Shown one piece after another: positions 26,966 through 35,045 of a stretch of DNA of 64,000 bases. Made by a program: the position numbers and the translations under genes. This DNA is from Diaphorobacter ruginosibacter (GTDB taxonomy: Bacteria > Pseudomonadota > Gammaproteobacteria > Burkholderiales > Burkholderiaceae_C). Location: assembly GCF_014395975.1 (NCBI RefSeq), contig NZ_CP060714.1:4092001-4156000 (forward strand). Direction: 5' to 3'. The notes under the pieces are model-generated. The model was not told where the DNA came from, made no database searches, and saw nothing but the letters and a program-made list of their open reading frames with translations. The first letter of the stretch is position 1; the number at the start of each line of letters is the position of its first letter.

Positions 26966-27898
26966 TCAGGCGTGCGACTTCACCTGCGCGTGCAATGCCG
27001 CCAGCAGGCCCTCCACCCCGCTCACCGCAGGCCTGTGCAGCGGCAAAAGCACCTGCACCTGAAACGGGATCGACAACGTGATCGGCCGCACCACCAATGG
27101 GCCACCCTCGCAGGCCCGCGCCGTGAGCGGGTTGACGATGGCGATGCCCAGGCCCTGCTGCACCATGGCGCAGACGGCGATGGCGCTGTGGGCTTCGAGC
27201 AGCAGTTGACGCTCGACTCCGGCGCGCGCGAATTCCGCATCGATGCGCTGGCGGTACACGTCGTCGCGCGCAAGGCTGATGAAGGGCTGGTGCGCGAAAT
27301 CCGCCGCCTTCAGCTTCTTCTTTTTCGCCAGCGGATGCGCCGCGGGCAGCACCGCGACCTCATCCACCGCAGGCAATGCGATGGCGCGGGTGCCGGGCGG
27401 TGCATCGGCCTGCTCGGTCAGGCCCAGGTCGAAGCGCTGAGCGGACATCCACTCCAGCAGCAGGGGCCCGTCCTGCGTGGCCACGCTGAGCGCCTGCGGC
27501 CCATGCTCGGCCTGCATCCGCGCGATGGCGCCGGGCAGCAATGCATGGCTGAGCGCGGGCATGCTGAGCACGCTGATGTGGGAATGGTGGGGCCGCCCGA
27601 GCGCCATCGCGTGCTCCACGACGTGATCGAGTCCCTGCCAGCTGCGCTGCACCTCCTCCCATAGCGACAGCGCGCGCGCGGTGGCGCGCAGGCGCCCCTG
27701 GGCGCGTTCGAACAGCGCGTACCCCAGCAGGCTCTCCAGCCGCGCGAGTTCGCGGCTCACCGTGGGCTGCGAGGTGTAGAGCATGCGCGCAGCGCCCGTC
27801 ACTCCACCCGCGAGCATCACGGCACGGAACACCTCGATATGGCGATGGCTGATGCGCGCATCCTCGCCGCGGACGGAAGCAGGTTGTCTGGCTTGCAT
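26966..27898 (-). CDS. lysR: LysR family regulator, probable activator of lysA
   Basis: The 310-residue regulator has an N-terminal winged helix (about 14-75, with TSQPTVSRELARLE) and a periplasmic-binding-like effector domain. It is transcribed away from lysA with 132 bp between the starts, the classic lysR/lysA arrangement in which LysR activates lysA and responds to diaminopimelate or lysine. The name rests on this position and on general similarity; specificity cannot be proved from the sequence. Confidence 0.85.
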   Translation of the reverse strand: MQARQPASVRGEDARISHRHIEVFRAVMLAGGVTGAARMLYTSQPTVSRELARLESLLGYALFERAQGRLRATARALSLWEEVQRSWQGLDHVVEHAMALGRPHHSHISVLSMPALSHALLPGAIARMQAEHGPQALSVATQDGPLLLEWMSAQRFDLGLTEQADAPPGTRAIALPAVDEVAVLPAAHPLAKKKKLKAADFAHQPFISLARDDVYRQRIDAEFARAGVERQLLLEAHSAIAVCAMVQQGLGIAIVNPLTARACEGGPLVVRPITLSIPFQVQVLLPLHRPAVSGVEGLLAALHAQVKSHA

Positions 27899-27921
27899 GG
27901 TGGGCAGACCATATCAGAAAT

Positions 27922-27948
27922 GAATAAACAGCAAAAATCAAAGTATTC
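27922..27948. promoter_or_regulatory. Possible LysR site in the lysR-lysA interval
   Basis: GAATA (27922-27926) and TATTC (27944-27948) form an inverted pair around 17 AT-rich bases in the 132-bp divergent promoter region. LysR-type sites are usually T-N11-A dyads, so the match is weak. The AT-richness against GC-rich flanks supports a promoter here. Confidence 0.25.
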
Positions 27949-28030
27949 GACCAAATAGACCACATGACCGAAGATGCAGGCCATTGCAGCCGTGCGCTGC
28001 CCCTCTTCATCGATCTGACTCCCTCGCACC

Positions 28031-29278
28031 ATGAGCAATCCCTTCTCCCCTTCCCTGCTGTGGCAACTGGCCGACGAGCACGGCACACCGCTGTGGGTGT
28101 ATGACGCCGGCACCATCCGCGCGCGCATTGCGCAGCTCAAGGCCTTCGACACCATCCGCTTCGCCCAGAAGGCCAACTCCAACATCCACGTGCTGCAGCT
28201 GATGCGCGCACAGGGCGTCAAGGTGGACTCGGTCTCGCGCGGCGAGATCCTTCGCGCGCTGGCCGCGGGCTTCAAGCCCGGCTTCGGCGAACCGAGCGAC
28301 ATCGTCTTCACGGCCGACGTGATGGACGAGGCCACGCTCGCGACCGTCGTGGAGCACCAGGTGCCGGTGAACGCGGGCTCCATCGACATGCTGCACCAGC
28401 TGGCCAAGGCATCGCCGGGCCACCATGTCTGGCTGCGCATCAATCCCGGCTTCGGCCACGGCCACAGCAACAAGACCAATACAGGCGGCGAGCACAGCAA
28501 GCACGGCATCTGGCACACCGACCTGCAGGCCGCGCTCGACGCCATCCGAGCGGGCGGACTGGTGCTGGCCGGCCTGCACATGCACATCGGCTCTGGCGTG
28601 GACTACGGGCACCTGCAGGAGGTCTGCGGCGCGATGGTCAAGCTGGTCGAAGCCACGAAGCAGGCGGGCCACGACCTGCATGCGATCTCCGCGGGCGGCG
28701 GCCTGTCGATTCCGTACCGCACGGGCGATGCCGTCATCGACACCGCGCACTACCACGGCCTGTGGGACGCCGCGCGCAAGCAGGCGGAAGCCATCGTCGG
28801 CCATGCTCTCGGCCTCGAGATCGAGCCAGGCCGCTTTCTCGTGGCCGAGTCCGGCGTGTTGCTGGGCACCGTGCGCGCCACCAAGAACGAGGGCAGCAAC
28901 CACTTCGTGCTCGTGGACACCGGGTTCAACGAACTCATGCGTCCCGCCATGTACGGCAGCTTCCACGCCATGGAGGTGCTGCGCCGCGACGGCCGTTCCT
29001 TGCCTGCACAGGACGCCGTGGTGGCGGGCCCGCTCTGCGAATCAGGCGACGTGTTCACGCAGGGCGACGGCGGCGTGGTGCTGCCGCGGCCGCTGGCCGG
29101 TGCCAGCGTCGGCGACCTGCTGGTGATCCACGATACCGGAGCGTACGGCGCCTCGATGTCCAGCAACTACAACACGCGCCCGCTGGCGGCCGAAGTGCTG
29201 GTGGATGCTGGCAAGGGTCGGTTGATTCGGCGCCGTCAAACGGTGGAGGAGCTGCTGGCCTTGGAGCTGGGGCTCTGA
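28031..29278 (+). CDS. lysA: Diaminopimelate decarboxylase
   Basis: LysA decarboxylates meso-diaminopimelate to L-lysine with PLP. The 415-residue protein has the PLP lysine in RFAQKANSN (K47), the GEHSKHGIW segment, the HMHIGSGVDY motif and SAGGGLSIPYR, followed by EPGRFLVAESG and GPLCESGDVF. All active-site motifs are intact. It is preceded by a divergent LysR regulator and followed by an intergenic repeat, then gpsA on the other strand. Start GTG/ATG alternatives were not needed: the ATG at 28031 sits right before the conserved N-terminus. Confidence 0.95.
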   Translation: MSNPFSPSLLWQLADEHGTPLWVYDAGTIRARIAQLKAFDTIRFAQKANSNIHVLQLMRAQGVKVDSVSRGEILRALAAGFKPGFGEPSDIVFTADVMDEATLATVVEHQVPVNAGSIDMLHQLAKASPGHHVWLRINPGFGHGHSNKTNTGGEHSKHGIWHTDLQAALDAIRAGGLVLAGLHMHIGSGVDYGHLQEVCGAMVKLVEATKQAGHDLHAISAGGGLSIPYRTGDAVIDTAHYHGLWDAARKQAEAIVGHALGLEIEPGRFLVAESGVLLGTVRATKNEGSNHFVLVDTGFNELMRPAMYGSFHAMEVLRRDGRSLPAQDAVVAGPLCESGDVFTQGDGGVVLPRPLAGASVGDLLVIHDTGAYGASMSSNYNTRPLAAEVLVDAGKGRLIRRRQTVEELLALELGL

Positions 29279-29401
29279 GGTTTTCTGGTGGCTACTGCCT
29301 GAGTTCAGGGTGGAGGCCGGGACTGCCCTCGGCGGGGCAGTGATTTTTTGTTGCATGCAATGAGCCTGCCCTAAAAAACTGGCGCGCCCTATGCCAGGGC
29401 A

Positions 29402-29499
29402 GCCGAGCAAGGGCCGCCCGGCAGCGAGGGCTGCGTCCCCCTTCCCGAACTGCGCAGCAGTTCGAGAGAAGGGGGAAGGCGCGCAGCGCCTCAGGGGGA
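29402..29499. repeat. Intergenic hairpin repeat, long form (copy 2), overlapping the gpsA stop
   Basis: A 98-bp element with the same ends as the copy at 15545-15616. Its middle adds CCCCCTTC (29437-29444) paired with GAAGGGGG (29468-29475), enclosing CGAACTGC (29446-29453) paired with GCAGTTCG (29457-29464) around a GCA loop. The final CCTCAGGGGG carries, on the minus strand, the last codon and the TGA stop of gpsA. Confidence 0.8.
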
Positions 29500-30516
29500 T
29501 GTATCCAGTTCCCCGCGCGGCTCGCGGGTCATGAGGCTGTGTACCGCATCCGCCACGGCAAGGCGGCCATCGAGCAGGTCGACGACGGTTTCGGTGATGG
29601 GCATTTCCACGCCCAGAAGGCGTGCACGCGCATGCACGGTACGCGCGCTATAGACGCCCTCGGCCACATGCCCTAGCGATTCCACCGCCTGTGCAAGCGT
29701 CATGCCCTTGGCCAGCGCCAGCCCCACCTTGCGGTTGCGCGAGAGATCGCCGGTGGCCGTCAGCACCAGGTCTCCCAGGCCCGAGAGGCCCATGAAGGTT
29801 TCGGCGCGCGCGCCCAGCGCCAATCCCAGCCGCGACATCTCGGCCAGGCCGCGGGTGATCAGCGCCGCGCGGGCATTCAGGCCCAGCGCCAAGCCGTCGC
29901 ACAGGCCCGTGGCAATGGCCAGCACGTTCTTGACGGCACCACCGACCTCCACACCGATGATGTCAGAGTTGGCGTAGACGCGAAGGGCCTCGCCATGGAA
30001 CGCATCGACGAGCAACTGCGACACCCCGGGGAACGCGCTGGCGGCGACCAGCGCCGTGGGCTGGTGGCGTGCGACCTCGTCGGCAAAGCTCGGGCCGCTC
30101 AGCACGCCGCACTGCAGATCCGGAGCCACCTGCTGGCAGACCTCGTGCGCGAGCAGGCCGACGGAGCCTTCGGGCGCACCGGCCCGCACGGCCTCGAACC
30201 CCTTGCACAGCCACACGACGGGTACACGCACCTGTGCGAGCTGCGTGAGCCACTCGCGCAGCGCGGCCATGGGCGTGCCCAGCACGATCAGGTCGGCATC
30301 GGCGGCCTGCGCCACCGCATCGCCGCTCACGACCTGCAGGGACGCGGGAAACTGCACGCCGCGCAGATAGCGCGTGTTGGCCCGCTCCTGCTGCATCTGC
30401 CGCGCCTGCTCCGCATCGCGCGCCCAGAGAGTGACGGAATGCGAACCCGCGCGCGCAGACGCGCTCATGGCGATGGCCGTGCCCCAGGCACCGGCGCCAA
30501 TGACAAAAATCTTCAT
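29491..30516 (-). CDS. gpsA: Glycerol-3-phosphate dehydrogenase [NAD(P)+]
   Basis: GpsA reduces dihydroxyacetone phosphate to sn-glycerol 3-phosphate, the backbone for phospholipids. The 341-residue protein starts with the dinucleotide fold IGAGAWGTAIA. It also contains LSGPSFADEVA, GAVKNVLAIATGLCDG with the catalytic Lys, and LSGLGDLVLTATGDLSRNRK. The ATG at 30516 directly precedes the nucleotide-binding strand; a longer in-frame start at 30564 adds unconserved residues. The final two residues and the stop codon come from an intergenic repeat. secB lies upstream on the same strand, a common betaproteobacterial order (secB-gpsA), but here with a 388-bp gap. Confidence 0.96.
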   Translation of the reverse strand: MKIFVIGAGAWGTAIAMSASARAGSHSVTLWARDAEQARQMQQERANTRYLRGVQFPASLQVVSGDAVAQAADADLIVLGTPMAALREWLTQLAQVRVPVVWLCKGFEAVRAGAPEGSVGLLAHEVCQQVAPDLQCGVLSGPSFADEVARHQPTALVAASAFPGVSQLLVDAFHGEALRVYANSDIIGVEVGGAVKNVLAIATGLCDGLALGLNARAALITRGLAEMSRLGLALGARAETFMGLSGLGDLVLTATGDLSRNRKVGLALAKGMTLAQAVESLGHVAEGVYSARTVHARARLLGVEMPITETVVDLLDGRLAVADAVHSLMTREPRGELDTSP

Positions 30517-30675
30517 GCGCCAAGAATAGCAAGACTTGCGCAGTGCTTGATGAAAGCCACCCACAGCCGCGGGCCAACGAAAAAAAGATCATCGAGCCTT
30601 GTCAGAGAAGAAGGCTTTCAGAACGACCGCCTGCGCAGCGCGCGCCCGCCTTGAACTGTTCACAACAATGCTGAG

Positions 30676-30754
30676 ATGGCCCCTCAGACGCGACGCAAAG
30701 GCGAAGACAGTACAAGCGTACGGCAAGCCTTTGCAACAAAGTATGAGGGGCCAT
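30676..30754. ncRNA. Nested stem-loop in the secB-gpsA gap, candidate structured RNA or mobile repeat
   Basis: The 388-bp gap between secB and gpsA (30517-30904) holds no convincing gene. It contains a nested dyad. ATGGCCCCTCA (30676-30686) pairs with TGAGGGGCCAT (30744-30754), GCAAAGGC (30695-30702) with GCCTTTGC (30727-30734), and GTAC (30710-30713) with GTAC (30718-30721). The three stems are co-linear and separated by small, nearly symmetric internal loops. Base composition is more AT-rich than the flanking genes. The orientation of any transcript is unknown; a repeat-element remnant is equally possible. Confidence 0.4.
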
Positions 30755-30845
30755 ATCAGCACCTCAAAACGAAGACTCTCACCGCAAGCGCTAAACGTCC
30801 ATTCGTCACGCGACTCAAAGGACTCGGTATTCCGCCAAGAACCAA

Positions 30846-30885
30846 GAAAAATCCCCGCAGCGGCCATGCATGCCGGTGCGGGGAT
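30846..30885 (-). terminator. Rho-independent terminator of secB
   Basis: ATCCCCGCA (30851-30859) pairs with TGCGGGGAT (30877-30885). On the minus strand a run of T residues follows the stem (A-run at 30846-30851 on the plus strand). It lies 20 bp beyond the secB stop and separates secB from gpsA. Confidence 0.85.
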
Positions 30886-30904
30886 GGGATGGTGCGCGCG
30901 GTGC

Positions 30905-31360
30905 TTACTGAGCCGTCGCGTTGCCAGCCTGCGCGGCGGCAGCTTGCTGCTGCTCGTACATGGCCTGGAAGTTGATCTCTGCCAGGTGCACGGGCGGGAA
31001 GCCGGCGCGGGTGATCACGTCTGCCACGTTGCCGCGCAGGTACGGATACACGATCTGCGGGCAGGCGATGCCGATGATCGCACCCATCTGGTCTTCGGGG
31101 ATGTTGCGGATTTCGAAGATGCCGGCCTGCTTGGCCTCGACCAGGAACACCGTCTTGTCCTTGATCTTGGTCTGCACCGTCGCCGTCACGGCGATTTCGA
31201 AAATGCCTTCAGCCACGGGGTTGGCTTCAACGCCAAGCTGAATGTCCACGTTCGGCTGTTCCTGCTCGAGCAGGATGGCCGGAGAGTTGGGTTGTTCCAG
31301 GGACAGGTCCTTCAGATACACGCGTTGGATCTGGAACACTGGGGTTTCTTCGGTCGCCAT
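30905..31360 (-). CDS. secB: Protein-export chaperone SecB
   Basis: SecB is a tetrameric cytosolic chaperone that keeps preproteins unfolded and delivers them to SecA. The 151-residue protein shows FQIQRVYLKDLSLEQPN, the DIQLGVEA strand, FLVEAKQAGIF and PYLRGNVADVITRAGFPP, which are all conserved. The C-terminus ends in an Ala/Gln-rich tail rather than the basic, SecA-binding tail of E. coli; this is usual in the family. grxC lies 176 bp upstream on the same strand and a terminator follows. Confidence 0.97.
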   Translation of the reverse strand: MATEETPVFQIQRVYLKDLSLEQPNSPAILLEQEQPNVDIQLGVEANPVAEGIFEIAVTATVQTKIKDKTVFLVEAKQAGIFEIRNIPEDQMGAIIGIACPQIVYPYLRGNVADVITRAGFPPVHLAEINFQAMYEQQQAAAAQAGNATAQ

Positions 31361-31536
31361 GGTTGTTTGGGTCTTTCAATCAGAACAAAGCCCGCCGGGA
31401 GAGTCCCGCAGCGGGCAGGGCATTATGCAACGCCGGTGGGCGCTGGCAAATTTTCATCGCCGGGCCGCCCGGGATGCGAGGGGCCCCTGGATACAGCGGC
31501 CCCTGCGAAGCAGGGAAGCGCGGCGGCCACGGATCA

Positions 31537-31797
31537 TCAGGCGCCTTGCAGCAGCGGCATCAAGCCACCGCGCCCATCGAGCGCCACCAGATCATCATGC
31601 CCACCCACATGGGTGTCGCCGATGAAGATCTGCGGAACAGTGCGCTGGCCGGTGATTTCCATCATCTTCACGCGTTCGTCGGGATGGGTGTCCACGCGGA
31701 CTTCCTCGATCTGCTCCACGCCCTTGGCCTTGAGCAGCTGCTTGGCGCGAATGCAGTAGGGGCAGACGGCGGTGGTGTACATCTTGACGGCTTGCAT
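31537..31797 (-). CDS. grxC: Glutaredoxin 3
   Basis: An 86-residue dithiol glutaredoxin that reduces disulfides with glutathione. The redox motif is C12-P-Y-C15, with TVPQIFIGDTHVGG (cis-Pro TVP and the glutathione-binding GG) in the second half. Length and motif match GrxC. It sits between a rhodanese gene upstream (107 bp) and secB downstream on the same strand, the standard order in Comamonadaceae. Confidence 0.95.
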   Translation of the reverse strand: MQAVKMYTTAVCPYCIRAKQLLKAKGVEQIEEVRVDTHPDERVKMMEITGQRTVPQIFIGDTHVGGHDDLVALDGRGGLMPLLQGA

Positions 31798-31904
31798 GTT
31801 CTGTTCCTTTCAATCATTGTCATGGAGCACCGCTGCAGGCAGAGCAGCACGTCTGTGCGCTGCTGCGTCCTGCGCGCGGGTCTCCGCAGTCACTTGGAGG
31901 TGCT

Positions 31905-32312
31905 TCAGGCCTTTTCAACGGGCAGCGATGCCTCGCGCCACGCGGTCAGGCCACCGGACAGCGCCTGTGCGTTGTCGAAGCCGAGTTTCTTGGCCACACC
32001 GACCGCACGCTGTGCGCGTGCACCCTTGGCGCACACCAGGATCACCGGCACGGCCTTGTTCTTGACCGTCTGGGGCAGCTTTTCCTCCAGTTGGCCCAGC
32101 GGCACGTTCTTCGCACCCTTGACATGGCCTGCAGCGAATTCTTCAGGTTCGCACACATCGATAACCACTGCCTTTTCGCGGTTGATCAGCTGAATGGCCT
32201 GCGCCGTGGACAGCGAGCCCGCGCCTGCGCCCTTGAGCATGGGGTAGAACAGCATCGAGCCGGAAACCAGTGCGATGAGAAGCAAATACCAGTTGTCTAA
32301 GATGAATTTCAC
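31905..32312 (-). CDS. Membrane-anchored rhodanese-like sulfurtransferase
   Basis: The 135-residue protein has one N-terminal transmembrane helix (about 7-25) and a rhodanese domain with the active-site loop VCAKGARA (C94). DVCEPEEFAAGHVKGAKNVP forms the typical CH2A motif. It is likely to act on thiosulfate or persulfides at the inner membrane. A GTG start at 32312 is chosen because AAGGA lies at the right distance and related proteins begin directly before the membrane helix; an ATG at 32333 would add seven residues. It is divergent from gpmA, with 74 bp between the starts. Confidence 0.88.
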   Translation of the reverse strand: MKFILDNWYLLLIALVSGSMLFYPMLKGAGAGSLSTAQAIQLINREKAVVIDVCEPEEFAAGHVKGAKNVPLGQLEEKLPQTVKNKAVPVILVCAKGARAQRAVGVAKKLGFDNAQALSGGLTAWREASLPVEKA

Positions 32313-32386
32313 GAACGTCCTTCGGGTTGGCAAACCGCGTAATTTTAGAATGACGGGTTTTTGGCTTGTTCGTTTGAGGGGAACCC

Positions 32387-33130
32387 ATGCACAAACTGGT
32401 TCTGATTCGTCATGGCGAATCGACTTGGAATCTTGAAAACCGCTTCACCGGCTGGACCGACGTGGACCTCACGCCCACCGGCGTCGAACAGGCAAAGAAT
32501 GCCGGTCGCCTGCTCAAGGCCGAGGGCTACGAGTTCGATCTGGCCTACACCAGCGTGCTCAAGCGCGCCACCCGCACGCTGTGGCACACGCTCGACGAGA
32601 TGGACCGCACCTGGCTGCCGGTGCAGCACAGCTGGCGCCTCAACGAGCGCCACTACGGCGCCCTGCAGGGCCTGAACAAGGCCGACATGGCCAAGAAGTA
32701 CGGCGACGCCCAGGTGCTCGTGTGGCGCCGCAGCTATGACACGCCGCCGCCGGCGCTCGAGGCCACCGACCCGCGCAGCGAGCGTGGAGACATCCGCTAC
32801 GCGGGCCTCAAGGACGGCGAAGTGCCCCTCACCGAATGCCTGAAGGACACCGTCGCCCGCGTGATGCCCTTCTGGAACGAGTCCATTGCCCCTGCGATCC
32901 GCTCGGGTAAGCGTGTGGTGCTGGCCGCCCACGGCAACTCGATCCGCGCACTCGTGAAGTCCCTGGACGGCATTTCGGATGACGACATCGTCGGCCTGAA
33001 CATCCCCAACGGCATTCCGCTGGTATACGAGCTGGACGACAACCTCAAGCCGATCCGCCACTACTACCTTGGCGACGCAGAGGCGGCCGCCAAGGCTGCT
33101 GCGGCGGTCGCTTCGCAAGGCAAGGCCTGA
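32387..33130 (+). CDS. gpmA: 2,3-bisphosphoglycerate-dependent phosphoglycerate mutase
   Basis: GpmA interconverts 3- and 2-phosphoglycerate in glycolysis. The 247-residue protein begins with LIRHGESTWNLENRFTGW (phosphohistidine H9) and contains NERHYGALQGLNK and AAHGNSIRAL with the second catalytic His. The length is typical of the dPGM family. It is followed by a 265-bp interval with the ctpA promoter, and is divergent from the rhodanese gene. Confidence 0.97.
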   Translation: MHKLVLIRHGESTWNLENRFTGWTDVDLTPTGVEQAKNAGRLLKAEGYEFDLAYTSVLKRATRTLWHTLDEMDRTWLPVQHSWRLNERHYGALQGLNKADMAKKYGDAQVLVWRRSYDTPPPALEATDPRSERGDIRYAGLKDGEVPLTECLKDTVARVMPFWNESIAPAIRSGKRVVLAAHGNSIRALVKSLDGISDDDIVGLNIPNGIPLVYELDDNLKPIRHYYLGDAEAAAKAAAAVASQGKA

Positions 33131-33353
33131 CCGGAAGGAGCCTCGGGCCGGTTTTCCTGCCGGATCGCCCGCCAGATCGTCCGCCCATGGGCGATCCGCG
33201 CGGGCACATCGGCCCGGCATGGGCGAAAATGCGCGACTTCGATGCCGCCCGGGCCTGTTTGAAGGCAAATGCCCCGGGCCGCGAGCCCCGACTTCGCTGT
33301 TTCGGGCCGCAAGTCGTCAGACAATGGAACCCCGGGGACTGCCCGAGATCAAT

Positions 33354-33380
33354 ACCGAACTAAGATGTATATTGTTCGGT
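33354..33380. promoter_or_regulatory. Inverted repeat overlapping the likely ctpA promoter
   Basis: ACCGAAC (33354-33360) and GTTCGGT (33374-33380) form a perfect dyad around 13 AT-rich bases that include TATATT (33368-33373), a possible -10 hexamer. The dyad ends 16 bases before the ctpA start, so a bound protein would block transcription. No adjacent regulator gene is an obvious candidate. Confidence 0.4.
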
Positions 33381-33395
33381 CAAGGTGACACATAT

Positions 33396-34835
33396 ATGGG
33401 CCAGAAACTCAAAATAGCAGGTTGGATCTCCGTCGGCGTCGTTGCCGGCGCGCTCACCACGGTTTCCCTGCAAACCGTGGCCCGTGGCGGCATGACGCCC
33501 CTGCCCCTGGAGGAAATCCAGCAGTTGTCCGCAGTTTTTGGCCTGATCAAGACCGACTACGTCGATCAGGTCGATGACCGCAAGCTGATCACGGACGCCA
33601 TCTCGGGCATGGTGTCGAGCCTCGACCCGCACTCCCAGTATTTCGACAAGAAGTCCTTCAAGGAATTCCGCGAAGGTACGACCGGCAGGTTCGTCGGCGT
33701 CGGCATCGAGATCACGCAGGAAGACGGCCTGATCAAGATCGTGTCGCCGATCGAGGGGTCGCCCGCCGACCGCGCCGGCATCAAGACCAACGACCTGATC
33801 ACCAAGATCGACGACACCGCCGTGAAGGGCCTGTCGCTCAATGATGCCGTCAAGAAGATGCGCGGCGAGCCCAACACCAAGGTGACGCTGACCATCCTGC
33901 GCAAGGACGAGAGCCGCAGCTTCCCCGTGACCATCACGCGCGAGGAGATCAAGACCCAGTCCGTCAAGGCCCGGATGATCCAGCCGGGTTACGCATGGGT
34001 GCGACTGTCGCAGTTCCAGGAACGCACGGTCGATGATTTCGTGCGCAAGGTGGATGACCTGTACAAGCAGGACCCCAACATCAAGGGCATGGTGCTCGAC
34101 CTGCGCAACGACCCGGGCGGCCTGCTCGACGCCGCCGTGGCGATCTCCGCCGCCTTCCTGCCCGAGAACGTGACCGTGGTGTCCACCAACGGGCAGTTGG
34201 CCGAGAGCAAGTCCACCTTCAAGGCCAGCCCGGAGGACTACGCCCGCCGTGGTTCCGACCCGCTCAAGAGTCTGCCTGCCGCGCTCAAGAAGGTGCCGCT
34301 GGTGGTGCTGGTCAACGAAGGCTCGGCCTCGGCCAGCGAAATCGTGGCCGGCGCACTGCAGGATCACAAGCGCGCCACCATCATGGGTGCGCAGACCTTC
34401 GGCAAGGGGTCCGTGCAGACCGTGCGTCCCCTCGGCCCCGACACGGGCATCAAGCTGACCACGGCGCGCTACTACACCCCGAGCGGACGCTCCATCCAGG
34501 CCAAGGGCATCGTTCCCGACGTGATGGTGGACGAGACCGCGGAAGGCGACCTCTACGCATCGCTGCGCCCCCGCGAGGCAGACCTCGAGAAGCACCTGTC
34601 GAGCGGCCAGGGCGAGGAGGTCAAGGACGCAGCGCGCGAAAAGGCCCGCGAGGAAGCCATGAAGCGCCTCGAGGAAGAGTCCAAGGACAAGGAAAAGGCC
34701 AAGAAGGAGCGCCTGCCCGAGTTCGGCTCCGAGAAGGACTTCCAGCTCAACCAGGCCCTCAACCAGCTCCGGGGCCAGGCGGTCCAGGTCAGCAAGACCA
34801 AGACCGAGCGTCCGGAAGCCAAGAAGGAAGACTGA
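33396..34835 (+). CDS. ctpA: Carboxy-terminal processing protease (S41 family)
   Basis: CtpA is a periplasmic serine protease that trims or degrades envelope proteins. The 479-residue protein has an N-terminal signal anchor (about 7-28), a PDZ domain (about 97-180) and the S41 catalytic core. The Ser is in GSASASEI (S312) and the Lys in TFGKGSV (K337); the spacing of 25 equals S452-K477 of E. coli Prc, and D323 matches D463. The C-terminal 75 residues are a highly charged Glu/Lys helix that is longer than usual. The start at 33396 follows AAGGTGA. A terminator lies downstream. Confidence 0.95.
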   Translation: MGQKLKIAGWISVGVVAGALTTVSLQTVARGGMTPLPLEEIQQLSAVFGLIKTDYVDQVDDRKLITDAISGMVSSLDPHSQYFDKKSFKEFREGTTGRFVGVGIEITQEDGLIKIVSPIEGSPADRAGIKTNDLITKIDDTAVKGLSLNDAVKKMRGEPNTKVTLTILRKDESRSFPVTITREEIKTQSVKARMIQPGYAWVRLSQFQERTVDDFVRKVDDLYKQDPNIKGMVLDLRNDPGGLLDAAVAISAAFLPENVTVVSTNGQLAESKSTFKASPEDYARRGSDPLKSLPAALKKVPLVVLVNEGSASASEIVAGALQDHKRATIMGAQTFGKGSVQTVRPLGPDTGIKLTTARYYTPSGRSIQAKGIVPDVMVDETAEGDLYASLRPREADLEKHLSSGQGEEVKDAAREKAREEAMKRLEEESKDKEKAKKERLPEFGSEKDFQLNQALNQLRGQAVQVSKTKTERPEAKKED

Positions 34836-34903
34836 CGGCGTACTACCGCAGGCACTCCGCTGGCACCCCGTGCTGGCTCCGCTCAGCGACATCACCCGTA
34901 GAA

Positions 34904-34935
34904 AAAAAGGCCGGCGAGACCCGGCCTTTTTCTTG
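34904..34935 (+). terminator. Rho-independent terminator of ctpA
   Basis: AAAAAGGCCGG (34904-34914) pairs with CCGGCCTTTTT (34921-34931) around CGAGAC, followed by TC and T residues. The A-run on the other side makes it potentially bidirectional. It stands 69 bp after the ctpA stop and 110 bp before moeB. Confidence 0.88.
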
Positions 34936-35045
34936 GAGCGGGACAATCGCGGGCAGAGACACTCCAAGGTGCAGATCCTTCCTGCCCCGCCATCCACCCG
35001 GCCCCGGACAATGCGGGAGCAGGCAGACACGCGCGAAAGAATGAC

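Noticed and set aside
30676..30754. Integron attC site as an explanation for the nested hairpin
   Set aside because: The outer arms lack the GTTRRRY and RYYYAAC core sequences, and there is no integrase or gene-cassette array.
30589..30975. Small reading frames in the secB-gpsA gap on both strands
   Set aside because: They run across the secB terminator or into secB and have no ribosome-binding site or known similarity. The gap is better explained by the terminator and stem-loop.
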